Below, one piece after another: positions 35,049 to 43,291 of a stretch of DNA of 60,275 nt. The notes under the pieces were generated by a model. That model was not told the origin of the DNA and made no database searches. It saw nothing but the letters and a program-made list of their open reading frames with translations. The stretch's first letter is position 1. Each line of letters starts with the position of its first letter. This stretch comes from Methanosarcinales archaeon (GTDB lineage: Archaea > Halobacteriota > Methanosarcinia > Methanosarcinales > Methanoperedenaceae): assembly GCA_905339155.1 (NCBI GenBank), contig CAJPFJ010000038.1, positions 1 through 60,275 on the forward strand, written 5' to 3'. The position numbers were made by a program, and so were the translations under genes.

Positions 35049-35624
35049 TTATCTCACCCACACCACTTCAGGCTCTCTCCTTTCAGGCATCTGGGTGCTG
35101 CCTTTCGGATACCCGAATATCAATGGCGCAACAATTATATAACCTTCAGGCGCGCCAAGTTCTTTCATGACTTGTTCATCCATCAGGGCGCGTTGCACGC
35201 CTCCTATCCAGCAGCTTCCTATCCCTATCGAATGGGCGGCAAGCATCATTGTCTGGGCGGCCATCGCGCAATCATAAGCTGCAGTGGGCGCTTTATTATT
35301 CCCAAGTATGATCACCAGCACAGGTGCGTTATAAAACATATCTGAGCCTTCTGTTTTAAGAAATCCAAGAAAATCAGCAGCTGCCTGTGAACTATTTTTA
35401 AAATCTTCCAGCAGCGGGATCATGGATTTTTTTCCAAATTCCGAAAGGCGCCGCAAAACATCTTTATTTTTTATCACCAAAAAACCCCATGGCTGCATAT
35501 TCATACCTGAAGGAGTATACCCGGCGCAATCGATAAGGAATTTGATATCTTCATCAGGGATCTGGTCTTTTTTGTAATCACGGACACATCGTCGCGTTTT
35601 TATTGTTTCAATAACGTCTTTCAT
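35049..35624 (-). CDS. nitroreductase-family flavoprotein
   Basis: A 191-residue FMN enzyme. RRCVRDYKKDQIP is the phosphate-binding start, PSGMNMQPWGFLVI the FMN loop, AAYDCAMAAQTMMLAAHSIG the core helix and IVAPLIFGYPKG the C-terminal FMN segment. Such proteins reduce nitro compounds, quinones or flavins with NAD(P)H. The ATG at 35624 has GGTGAG four bases upstream, so the GTG four codons earlier is rejected. Single gene. Confidence 0.88.
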   Translation of the reverse strand: MKDVIETIKTRRCVRDYKKDQIPDEDIKFLIDCAGYTPSGMNMQPWGFLVIKNKDVLRRLSEFGKKSMIPLLEDFKNSSQAAADFLGFLKTEGSDMFYNAPVLVIILGNNKAPTAAYDCAMAAQTMMLAAHSIGIGSCWIGGVQRALMDEQVMKELGAPEGYIIVAPLIFGYPKGSTQMPERREPEVVWVR

Positions 35625-35720
35625 GTGGCTCACCAATGATTGAATGGAGCTTCTTATTAGAATAGATTTCCAAATAGTATAAGAAATTGGTAAAAAAATA
35701 AAGGGGAATTTACCCCTTGT

Positions 35721-36614
35721 TTAAATGAGATCTTTAAGATAGAATTTATGCGGACCCAGCGTACCGCCATAGTTCCCTGCGCTTATCTTCCTGACACCAG
35801 GAACTCTTACAGCTGCTGCTATGCCGGCTTTCATAGACCTGCTTATTGATTCTGCATCAAGGCCATTGATGACTATCTCATATATTGCATTTACATCAGC
35901 AGGGACATTTGTATCTGGTATCTTTGCTTTTATTGAAGGGCTGAATTTTTCATTGGTCGTTGCCTTCATGAATTTATAATTTGTAAATCCAACCTTTGAT
36001 CCGCTTGCCACAACGCCGCCAGGGAAAGGAGTGATCGTACCCGTCTGCAACATTATGGAATCAACCGCATTTTCCGCAGCCGCAAGAGCTGTCATCTGGG
36101 TATCTGCCATAATAAAGAAATTGCCGCCAGCAATACCTTCCTGCGCTCCGATCCCGTGCTCAGTAATGAAGTCCCCCTGCATCATGGGGATCTTATAGGC
36201 TTTTCTTCCGCCAATGTTAATTTCGGATTCAAATCCATCGCCAAAGAACTTTAACTTAAATCCCGTATCAAATTGCTTTTCGGCATCTGGAAGCCCATTC
36301 CACATTGCGGCAGTTGGGGCAGTCAGCACGCACTGGCCAAGACGTTTTAATAACTGCTCTTCAAGGATCTTATATCCAAATGTGCATATATAAATATATA
36401 CACCAGGCCTGCCGTCCGGTGTCTCGCTGCCATCGACAATCTTTTCAATGCCGGCTTCGGCAGGGCACATTATTACAGAGGTTCCAAAGCCTGTTGCTTC
36501 CTGTGCCGCAACCATTGCCCATCGCTTTGTTGCACCTGTGATCAATACTCTGGCTATCTTTATCGGAAATGCTTCCGCGAATTTATCTTCTATCTCTACT
36601 CCATTGAGTTCCAT
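35721..36614 (-). CDS. ftr: formylmethanofuran--tetrahydromethanopterin N-formyltransferase
   Basis: Moves the formyl group between methanofuran and tetrahydromethanopterin, an early step of CO2 reduction to methane, or a late step when methane oxidation runs the pathway in reverse. The 297-residue length fits Ftr. Recognisable segments: MELNGVEIEDKFAEAFPIK, VLITGATKRWAMVAAQEATG, PGVYIYICTFGYKILEEQL, GQEGIAGGNFF-like QEGIAGGNFFIMADTQMT, and GVRKISAGNYGGTLGPHKFY at the end. Cytosolic tetramer. Single gene with a Met-initiated canonical N-terminus. Confidence 0.97.
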   Translation of the reverse strand: MELNGVEIEDKFAEAFPIKIARVLITGATKRWAMVAAQEATGFGTSVIMCPAEAGIEKIVDGSETPDGRPGVYIYICTFGYKILEEQLLKRLGQCVLTAPTAAMWNGLPDAEKQFDTGFKLKFFGDGFESEINIGGRKAYKIPMMQGDFITEHGIGAQEGIAGGNFFIMADTQMTALAAAENAVDSIMLQTGTITPFPGGVVASGSKVGFTNYKFMKATTNEKFSPSIKAKIPDTNVPADVNAIYEIVINGLDAESISRSMKAGIAAAVRVPGVRKISAGNYGGTLGPHKFYLKDLI

Positions 36615-36751
36615 AAAATATCCCTCATATGATGAACCCTGAAATATCCATTATGGGTCATCAAACAATCCGCTATTTTTATTGTAGTACCTAATATATG
36701 CTTCGAAATGTTTCGAAAGCTAGAAAAAAAAGAGACGTTTTTTTGGTTTTT

Positions 36752-37027
36752 TTAATGCATCATTTCATCCACAGTGCGGCTTGCAAGCTCCTGCATTCTC
36801 ACCTGGGTTCTTCCAGGCCCTGAGAATTCGTCAAGTGTCATTACAGATGCTATCTCCTTACCGAGGATGAAGATCGCATGTTTGTGTTCGGCTTTGCTTC
36901 GATGCACGTGTATGGGGCTTATCTGAAGGGACTGGTATTGGGCAAATTCTCCCTGGCCATTTTCCTCAAAAAACTTCTTCATTTGCACCATCAGTGTATG
37001 TAGCTGGATCAACTCTTCTTTGTGTAT
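36752..37027 (-). CDS. UPF0058 protein, apparent AUA start
   Basis: Family members I know start MHKEELIQLHTLM and are small archaeal proteins of unknown role. Here the frame reads ATA-CAC-AAA-GAA-GAG-TTG, with a strong AGGAGG seven bases before the ATA (37025-37027); the first ordinary start, TTG at 37012, would drop five family residues and lie about 22 bases from the ribosome-binding site. So I place the start at AUA. Conserved inside: HVHRSKAEHKHAIFILGKEI. The C-terminus RTVDEMMH carries His and Met. Confidence 0.8.
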   Translation of the reverse strand: MHKEELIQLHTLMVQMKKFFEENGQGEFAQYQSLQISPIHVHRSKAEHKHAIFILGKEIASVMTLDEFSGPGRTQVRMQELASRTVDEMMH

Positions 37028-37215
37028 AAGACCGCCTCCTAACTATGTGTGTAGCTGTTTACTGCAGAGCAGTAATTCTATTCTAGTCACATTAATTCAA
37101 TACTAAAATGATTTTGATAGGAAATACATTTCCTATATTTTACATTTAAAGTTTACGATTTAATCTTCATGATTCATAATGATTAATTCATTAAAAATAT
37201 TTTTTAATTCCCGGT

Positions 37216-37716
37216 TCAGGGATTCACGATGATCTTCTGGTGAGCAATTTTTGGGAATTCCTCTATATAAACCTCGTAATTTCCAGGCTCATTAAATGTA
37301 TAATTGAACCAGCTCAAAGAATACTTCATTCTGGAACTGGAATTATTCCATAAGCCCTCTTTACTTACGATCGTTAAAGGATAATTCGCATCAGTTACAC
37401 TTATCCATTTGATTGTATCACCTGCATTTATTGTAAGTGTACGATTAGTATAATTTGATGAACCATTTCTTACAGTTACCTTGCGGAACCCATAAAGTTC
37501 ATCAACATCTGAAGTATATAATGCTTGTGTTCTCACAATTGCAGGGGTTGGAGTTGGCTGCACAGTTGTCGGAACTACCGTTAGCTCTGGAGTCGGTGTA
37601 GCGGTCGGCGTTGCTGTGGGCGTCGGGACCGGAGTTACACCGGGTTTTTCTTCAACGCATCCCAGGAAAATCAAAGACAATACCATAATTAATATTGGAA
37701 TAATTTTAAAGTTCAT
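37216..37716 (-). CDS. lipoprotein with cupredoxin-like domain
   Basis: A 166-residue exported protein. A signal peptide with lipobox LIFLGC (Cys20) should anchor it to the membrane. A Pro/Thr linker runs from 26 to about 60. The C-terminal half (LTINAGDTIKWISVTDANYP; FNEPGNYEVYIEEFPKIAHQ) matches the blue-copper fold, but the usual Cys ligand after the GxY strand is absent (YEVYIEE), leaving only His, so a normal type I copper site cannot form. N-glycosylation sequons (NYT, NRT, NSS) are present. Confidence 0.7.
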   Translation of the reverse strand: MNFKIIPILIMVLSLIFLGCVEEKPGVTPVPTPTATPTATPTPELTVVPTTVQPTPTPAIVRTQALYTSDVDELYGFRKVTVRNGSSNYTNRTLTINAGDTIKWISVTDANYPLTIVSKEGLWNNSSSRMKYSLSWFNYTFNEPGNYEVYIEEFPKIAHQKIIVNP

Positions 37717-37827
37717 TATACCTCACCAAAGCATAAATGGCATTAGTTATAAATAATATTATCGATTTGTTCCCTGATTGCGATTATAATATGGGTTTAT
37801 TATTGATGCCCCCCATCAGAACAATGA

Positions 37828-39054
37828 ATGGATAATGAGCCCATGAAGGAAAAGAAGTGGATATATGAAGAGATCGTTGGAAGGATACCTCCTTTTTCTT
37901 TACTGTCTTATAAATACAGCATCCTCCTCCAATTTCTATTGCTTCTTGTTATCGGCATTATCCTTGGTTTTATCTTTGAGCTCGGACAAATTTCCCTTCT
38001 ATATGGTTCACTTGCCATCTTGGTCGCAGTATCATGGAGTCTTCTGATACTGCAACTTGCGCCAACACTTCGTAAATTCAGGGCCCCATTAAGTAAGGAT
38101 GAAAACGAATTACTTGAACGGTATAAAGGGATACTTTTCCATGTTAATCATTATGAGGCCGTACCAGGGCTGGTTATTTTCATCCCTTTTATGTTTTATC
38201 TTTATTATTTCGGCACAGATTTACTGGATATGTGGCTTGGTAAAGATCATCACCCGATATTATTATTGTTCGTAAGTCTCCTGATATGGGATATTTGCTA
38301 CAGGATGGGGCTTGGATTATGGACATCAGTCCTTGCACTATGGAGATCTATCAGACTAAAAAAACTTGCAGAAAAAAGAAGCGAGCTTGAACATACGCCA
38401 TATACTGAACTTCATTACCTGCGAAAGCTGGATATTAATAATGTCTTTTTCGGACTCATTTCCCTTCTTTTATTGCCCCTTTTCAAGACAGATGGTTTTT
38501 TGGTCATGATCACACTGGTTTTCATGATTTTTGTAACCTTGACCTCCCTTTTCTCAGCATATATAATCTCAAAAGTACCCTGGCTTCCGCCTGATATTTA
38601 TAATCTCGTAAATGAATCAAGTTTTGCATATATAGGAACCTCATTGAAGGGGAAAACCCATGTAACTCCGGTTGTTTATGTTTTTGATGGGCAGAATATC
38701 CTGTTCAATACTTCAAAAGAAGCAAAAAAATTAAAGATCATGAAGGAAAACAACAAGGTCGCTTTCCTGATAGATAAAAGGGATATGAGCAATATATATC
38801 AAAACAAGGCAGTCCTGTTTACCGGAGAAGTCAAGATCTACGGTATAATGGATATTCCAATGCATTTTATCCATATGCTTGCGGCTCTTTCTCTATTTAT
38901 GAAAAAATACCCTGAATATACGAAGAAATATTCAACTTCAGAATTGCCAAAAGCATGGCAACTAACCCCTATTATTGCAAGGATACTGGTTGAAGTAAAA
39001 CCAGTTAAAATAATTTATTGGAGAGGCGCAAAACAAATAAGCGTGCCGGTGTAA
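37828..39054 (+). CDS. membrane protein with C-terminal PPOX-fold domain
   Basis: A 408-residue protein. About five membrane helices cover 20-250 (for example LLQFLLLLVIGIILGFIFEL; LVIFIPFMFYLYYFGTDLL; LLLPLFKTDGFLVMITLVFM). The C-terminal 150 residues form a pyridoxamine-phosphate-oxidase-like split barrel (FAYIGTSLKGKTHVTPVVYV; TSKEAKKLKIMKENNKVAFL; IIYWRGAKQI). This fold binds flavin, F420 or haem; the ligand here is unknown. The next gene, three bases away, is a soluble paralog of the same domain. Confidence 0.75.
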   Translation: MDNEPMKEKKWIYEEIVGRIPPFSLLSYKYSILLQFLLLLVIGIILGFIFELGQISLLYGSLAILVAVSWSLLILQLAPTLRKFRAPLSKDENELLERYKGILFHVNHYEAVPGLVIFIPFMFYLYYFGTDLLDMWLGKDHHPILLLFVSLLIWDICYRMGLGLWTSVLALWRSIRLKKLAEKRSELEHTPYTELHYLRKLDINNVFFGLISLLLLPLFKTDGFLVMITLVFMIFVTLTSLFSAYIISKVPWLPPDIYNLVNESSFAYIGTSLKGKTHVTPVVYVFDGQNILFNTSKEAKKLKIMKENNKVAFLIDKRDMSNIYQNKAVLFTGEVKIYGIMDIPMHFIHMLAALSLFMKKYPEYTKKYSTSELPKAWQLTPIIARILVEVKPVKIIYWRGAKQISVPV

Positions 39055-39056
39055 AT

Positions 39057-39533
39057 ATGCGTATCCCTGAGGAAATACGAAATATCCTGTATGGTAATTA
39101 TTTCGGTTATGTATGCACAAGCGATAAAAATGACCAGCCGCATCTGACTCCGGTTTTTTTCATATACGATGAAAATTCCCAGAAACTTTTCTTCATAACA
39201 AATGATCGATCAAAAAAGGTCAAGAACCTGGCTGAAAATCCCAATATCAGTATTACCATTGATATTCGAGATCCTGTAAATCCTTTCAATAATGAAGGTG
39301 TTATGGCCCAGGGCACTGCAACAATTACAGATAAAGCTCCAATTTATTTCCTGTCTGAAGAAACGCTGCAATTATACTATGATATATATCAGGAATTTAA
39401 AAGCAAATACCAGAAAGTAATAGAAAATAAGCCCCTTGGCGAGAACGATGTGATCATACAGATAAATGTTGAGAAAATAGTTTATTGGAAAGGACCACAT
39501 TTTAAATCAGTATTATTTAAAAAAGATGAATAA
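39057..39533 (+). CDS. PPOX-fold flavin/F420-binding protein
   Basis: A 158-residue split-barrel protein: YFGYVCTSDKNDQPHLTPVF, then FFITNDRSKKVKNLAENPNI, and VYWKGPHFKSVLF at the C-terminus, parallel to the end of the preceding membrane protein. Such proteins bind FMN, F420 or haem and serve as reductases or sensors. The ATG at 39057 has GGTG at five bases, overlapping the end of the first gene; the longer frame is rejected. The two were probably produced by duplication and are co-expressed. Confidence 0.8.
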   Translation: MRIPEEIRNILYGNYFGYVCTSDKNDQPHLTPVFFIYDENSQKLFFITNDRSKKVKNLAENPNISITIDIRDPVNPFNNEGVMAQGTATITDKAPIYFLSEETLQLYYDIYQEFKSKYQKVIENKPLGENDVIIQINVEKIVYWKGPHFKSVLFKKDE

Positions 39534-39559
39534 AAATCCGGATCAATCCTGGCACCTGG

Positions 39560-40180
39560 TTATTTTGATGAACCCAACTCTTCTGACCTCTTAGGGCTCT
39601 TGCCGCCTCGAACTGCTTTTTTCAACCTGATGTTTTGATCCATTATTTCCATAAATATCTTTTTTTTCATCAGTTCTTCCCGGCTTTCAAGAAGAGCTTT
39701 TTCAAGCTCCCTTATCCTTTCATTGAGTTCACCGATTTCGGAATACTTTTCTTCCAGTTCCTTCTCAAGGTTATTGATAGTGACTTCGCGGCGGTGTATA
39801 CTGATCTCCATCTTCTTTTTTTCAACCGGATGAATATGTTCAGCCGGCATGATCCGGATTTTTTTTTCAATATCAGGTCTCGCTTTTCCGGAAAAAGGAA
39901 CATTCAGGAAAGAATCCTCTATATCCTGCCCTTTTAGCTTTTCAATAAAAAGCCTTGATATTCGCTGCTCTTCGGCAGAAAGAGTCCATGAAGCCCCTTT
40001 GTAGCGCTTTTCCAGACTTGCGATATGGAGCAGTTTTTCAGCGGCTGATCCACTGATCCAGCCTATGCCCTGATAGTAATTTAGAAGCCTGGGGAGATTA
40101 TTATGGCCTACCCTCTCAAGGAGGAATTTAAGCCACTTTCTCTGGGTTTCAATCGTTGTGTCAGTAAGTTGTTCTAGCAT
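39560..40180 (-). CDS. ArlD/E-domain coiled-coil protein, actin partner
   Basis: A 206-residue cytosolic protein. Residues about 10-60 (RKWLKFLLERVGHNNLPRLL, then YYQGIGWISGSAAEKLLHIA) match the ArlD/ArlE (FlaD/E) domain of the archaellum cytosolic complex, which links the motor to the chemotaxis adaptor CheF. From about 120 to 185 is a long coiled coil (NLEKELEEKYSEIGELNERI). The rest is Lys-rich. It starts one base after the stop of the MamK-like actin gene (TAA-ATG), so the pair is coupled. No other archaellum gene is in the window. Inference: an adaptor that ties the filament to another structure. Confidence 0.72.
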   Translation of the reverse strand: MLEQLTDTTIETQRKWLKFLLERVGHNNLPRLLNYYQGIGWISGSAAEKLLHIASLEKRYKGASWTLSAEEQRISRLFIEKLKGQDIEDSFLNVPFSGKARPDIEKKIRIMPAEHIHPVEKKKMEISIHRREVTINNLEKELEEKYSEIGELNERIRELEKALLESREELMKKKIFMEIMDQNIRLKKAVRGGKSPKRSEELGSSK

Positions 40181-41236
40181 TTATGCAGTTTGCCAGAATT
40201 CAGGCGGCATATCCTGTGCCAGTTTAAGGGCACCATTAGCGCCGCTAAAAACCGGGTCTGTATCTTTGAAGATCTTTCCACCTTCTATTAATTCAAGTTC
40301 CTTTCCCAGAACAACATCAATGTTCCTGATCAGGCTGCCTCCGCCTGCCAGCCAGATATTATTGCGCAGCTCTTCCTGGAAGTCAGGATCATATGTGGAT
40401 ATCATTTTGGATATACCTGACATTATATCCGGAATAATGGATTCACACGCCATTCTAATCTCTTTTGTAATTGATAATTTAAGTATAGAAGAATCAACAG
40501 GTACATCAACAACAATTTCTTCTTCAGGCTCACCCACGAATGAACTCTGTTCCTTCCATTTTTTTGCCACCTCATTTGTTACTCTAACATTGGTATATTC
40601 CTCGGAGATCAGCTTTACTAATTCAGCATCAATATAATCACCTGCTTTGTTGCTGCTTATCTGGTCATCTGGTTCCGGAAGTGTGCCATGTACCCTGCAT
40701 ATATCCGTGGTCCCTGCCCCTATGTCTATAACCAGGGTATGTTCCAGCTCTCCCAGGTTATATGCGACACAAAAAGGTTCGCTTGCAACCATTACTCCAT
40801 CAAAGAAACCTTTTGCCATTTCTGTAATGATCTTTTTATTAAGTACGCTAGCCTGGGATGGAACTCCTATAATTGCATACTTTTTTACATCGCGGTTAGC
40901 ATCCACAAGCCCTATTACATGCCCAAGCAGGCCTTTTGCAGCCTCAAGGTTCTCTCTCTGGTTCTTTAATAACCCGGACTCGATAGGTTTGAACATGTTA
41001 AGTGCAACCCTGTGTTTTAATGCTTCATCACCATACAGGCGCTCTTTCTTCAGGAATTTTGATGCTACTGCATCTCTTGGGATCCCCATAACGCTGAGAA
41101 TGCTCTTTTTCTTTCCTTCACTCGTTGATATTGCAGTATGGTTCGTTCCAAGGTCAATTCCTATAAATAATGTCTTATTTTCTTTTACAGGGGTTGCACC
41201 CGCTTTTTCGATTGTAATTTTTTTCTTGTTTGCCAA
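40181..41236 (-). CDS. MamK-like actin filament protein
   Basis: A 351-residue actin/Hsp70-fold ATPase. Phosphate 1 is IGIDLGTNHTAIS (near 25), phosphate 2 LVIDIGAGTTDIC, the adenosine motif IWLAGGGSLIRNID. Several segments (ASEPFCVAYNLGELEHTLVI; PEPDDQISSNKAGDYID; ESIIPDIMSGISK; ending ALKLAQDMPPEFWQ) closely follow MamK, the actin that aligns magnetosome chains, rather than MreB or crenactin. MamK-like genes exist outside magnetotactic bacteria, so magnetosomes are not implied. It is followed at once by an ArlD/E-domain gene. It may organise a cell structure; no other mam gene is seen. Confidence 0.85.
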   Translation of the reverse strand: MANKKKITIEKAGATPVKENKTLFIGIDLGTNHTAISTSEGKKKSILSVMGIPRDAVASKFLKKERLYGDEALKHRVALNMFKPIESGLLKNQRENLEAAKGLLGHVIGLVDANRDVKKYAIIGVPSQASVLNKKIITEMAKGFFDGVMVASEPFCVAYNLGELEHTLVIDIGAGTTDICRVHGTLPEPDDQISSNKAGDYIDAELVKLISEEYTNVRVTNEVAKKWKEQSSFVGEPEEEIVVDVPVDSSILKLSITKEIRMACESIIPDIMSGISKMISTYDPDFQEELRNNIWLAGGGSLIRNIDVVLGKELELIEGGKIFKDTDPVFSGANGALKLAQDMPPEFWQTA

Positions 41237-41401
41237 AAGTATCCCTCATAATGATTATGTAAATTATATAAATGCATTGCTTAAATATATAGTTTACTTA
41301 ACCTTCATGTCCACAGACCTCCTGGAGTAATACCTAATGAAACTCCTGAGAAGTTCCATATTTCCAGTGGGCTTCGATATTTGAATGATGAATGCACTTT
41401 C
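41237..41401. other. intergenic, nothing recognised
   Basis: AT-rich gap between the actin promoter side and the cytochrome 3' end. The minus frame over 41334-41582 is an off-frame reading of the cytochrome gene. Confidence 0.5.
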
Positions 41402-42010
41402 TTAAGGAATTTGCATTTTTCTTAATATGTTCTCTACAACTCCCAGAGGACCCACAGTGCCCTTGGAGTGATAGGTAATTGGGGCATGGCAGCCTTTGCA
41501 TGTTGTCATACCATGCGAAAAATCGCTCTGGATGAGAGAAGGGTCTGTTACATTCACTATACCGCTGCTGTTGGTATGGCAACTATCGCATAGATAAATA
41601 TTGTTTCTATTCATATCCTTCTGGTAGTGGCATGTCCAGCAATCATTATTCGTGACATTACCCACGCCGTCACTGGTATTGATATTTGCATGACGTGCGA
41701 ACAAAGAAATGTTAACATCAGCAGGAGAATGGCATGTGATGCAATCAATATGGTTTTGGTTTGGATGGCATATCAGGCAATTCCTGATTACTTCATAATA
41801 TGTCTGATTTTGGTTGTCATATTTTATTGCATGACAATCTATACATTGATATGTTCCATTTACAAACATAAGATGATGCCGATCTACTGTATTACCATGA
41901 CAATTTCTACAATATGTTTCATTATAGGTAGTATCTGATGCCAAAGCCACATGGCCCATTGTTGTCAATAAGAAAATTGCTAAAATTACTATCAACATTC
42001 TATCTCTCAT
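41402..42010 (-). CDS. secreted seven-haem cytochrome c
   Basis: A 202-residue protein with signal peptide (LIVILAIFLLTTMGHVALAS) and seven CxxCH haem sites: CRNCH, CIDCH, CLICH, CITCH, CWTCH, CDSCH, CKGCH. His residues between them (for example VDRHHLMF, ARHANI, FSHGM) can provide the second axial ligands. Haem would be attached outside the cell membrane. Multihaem cytochromes of this kind carry electrons from the membrane to outside acceptors in ANME-2d archaea. There is no C-terminal anchor, so it is likely soluble or in a complex. A second in-frame Met (MLIVIL) is possible as start. Single gene. Confidence 0.92.
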   Translation of the reverse strand: MRDRMLIVILAIFLLTTMGHVALASDTTYNETYCRNCHGNTVDRHHLMFVNGTYQCIDCHAIKYDNQNQTYYEVIRNCLICHPNQNHIDCITCHSPADVNISLFARHANINTSDGVGNVTNNDCWTCHYQKDMNRNNIYLCDSCHTNSSGIVNVTDPSLIQSDFSHGMTTCKGCHAPITYHSKGTVGPLGVVENILRKMQIP

Positions 42011-42185
42011 GATGTTCTCCTATTTCTTTTAACAAAGAAAACACTGCAGTAAGTCATCACTATGCAATATTCACTAATTTGAATGAAGAAAGACTCCATT
42101 TTTATATCCATCAAATATATCTGTCACTATCAGGTTATATAATTATTTGACATTCTCAAATATGATAATCATATTTACGCTTAAA

Positions 42186-43136
42186 TTACCCAATATTATT
42201 GATCTCCTGCCTCAATTCCCCCAGCGTTGACTTCCTTTCTGCGAATGCATTATGCCTGTGGATACTCTCCTCATTTATCTGTTTTATCACAATAACAGAA
42301 TCATCCGGAAGTTCAGTGAATTGCTTGACTATTTTCTGGGCCATTGCCCGCACGCAATCTTCCACGAATTTGGGATTCTTATGAGCCCTTTCTACGATCA
42401 TAGCTTCATCTGTCCGCTTTAATAATTCAAACATCTGCGAACTCATAGAATTCTCGATTATATTGATGATCTTTTCAAGTGAAACAAAATGAGTGTCATG
42501 AACTTCTATTGAAATTATACCGCGCCCTCTCTGGTTATGCGTGGGCATGGGCACCCTGTTCAAGAATTTCTTAATGACATCGGATTCCACGCCAAGAGTC
42601 TTTAATTCCTTTCGTGCCTTATCAACCATTATTTCCTGTGCGCAAGGACATGCAGTGATACCCAGGACTTCAGCGCCTACAAGTTTTCTTATAGTGAGTG
42701 TTTTACCACGTATAGCTTTTGCCTCGGCAAAAATATTCACTACTTCCTGGCAATTCAATTTTGTCGCTGGTGTTTCCCTTTTAAGGACATATTCACTTTT
42801 CATCCTTACTTCAGCGATCAAGGCATATTCATGCCTGTCGATGAGCCTTTTTGCGACTTCGCTGCATAAGTCCTCTATTTCATAAACAGGCGATGCGATC
42901 ATTTCTTCCAGCACTTCGTCTATAGCCTCAAAATTCCTCGATAAATTCGCGCCTTTCCTGTCAGAAGGAAGGTCCACAAAGATATCAAACGTAGATACAA
43001 GCACTATAGGCCGTTTATCCTTTCGTGCTACTTCTACAAGTTTCTTGACATCCGTTACCCCAACGCGTGTCAATGTAATAGGAATATCAGGCTGGTTCGC
43101 CTGTATGTCTGGTAGGTGAACTACAGGAAGTTTCAT
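42186..43136 (-). CDS. mptA: GTP cyclohydrolase MptA (FolE2 family)
   Basis: First step of tetrahydromethanopterin synthesis: GTP to 7,8-dihydroneopterin 2',3'-cyclic phosphate, with iron. The 316-residue length fits. Start [20 protein letters not shown]; the metal Cys/His set is in [15 protein letters not shown] and in [20 protein letters not shown]; the ending [11 protein letters not shown] is family-like. It supports the C1-carrier pathway that ftr belongs to. Stands alone with about 190 bp on each side. Confidence 0.93.
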   Translation of the reverse strand: MKLPVVHLPDIQANQPDIPITLTRVGVTDVKKLVEVARKDKRPIVLVSTFDIFVDLPSDRKGANLSRNFEAIDEVLEEMIASPVYEIEDLCSEVAKRLIDRHEYALIAEVRMKSEYVLKRETPATKLNCQEVVNIFAEAKAIRGKTLTIRKLVGAEVLGITACPCAQEIMVDKARKELKTLGVESDVIKKFLNRVPMPTHNQRGRGIISIEVHDTHFVSLEKIINIIENSMSSQMFELLKRTDEAMIVERAHKNPKFVEDCVRAMAQKIVKQFTELPDDSVIVIKQINEESIHRHNAFAERKSTLGELRQEINNIG

Positions 43137-43291
43137 TCTTAATTATCTCCGAATGTGTATTAAATTAATAATTCTACACTCTTAACACAGCACAATAACT
43201 ATCTTGTATTATTAAATTATTGCTATTTGAATTGACAGGACATCAAATTGTTTAAATACCCATAACTATATTTTGTTTTCAGAGGGATACT

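Noticed and set aside
39560..40180. A true archaellum operon
   Set aside because: Only an ArlD/E-like domain is present; no archaellin, ArlI, ArlJ, ArlH or ArlG genes nearby.
40181..41236. Evidence for magnetosomes from the MamK-like actin
   Set aside because: MamK-like actins occur without magnetosomes and no other mam gene is present.
41334..41582. 82-codon minus frame at the cytochrome 3' end
   Set aside because: Shadow of the cytochrome gene in another frame.
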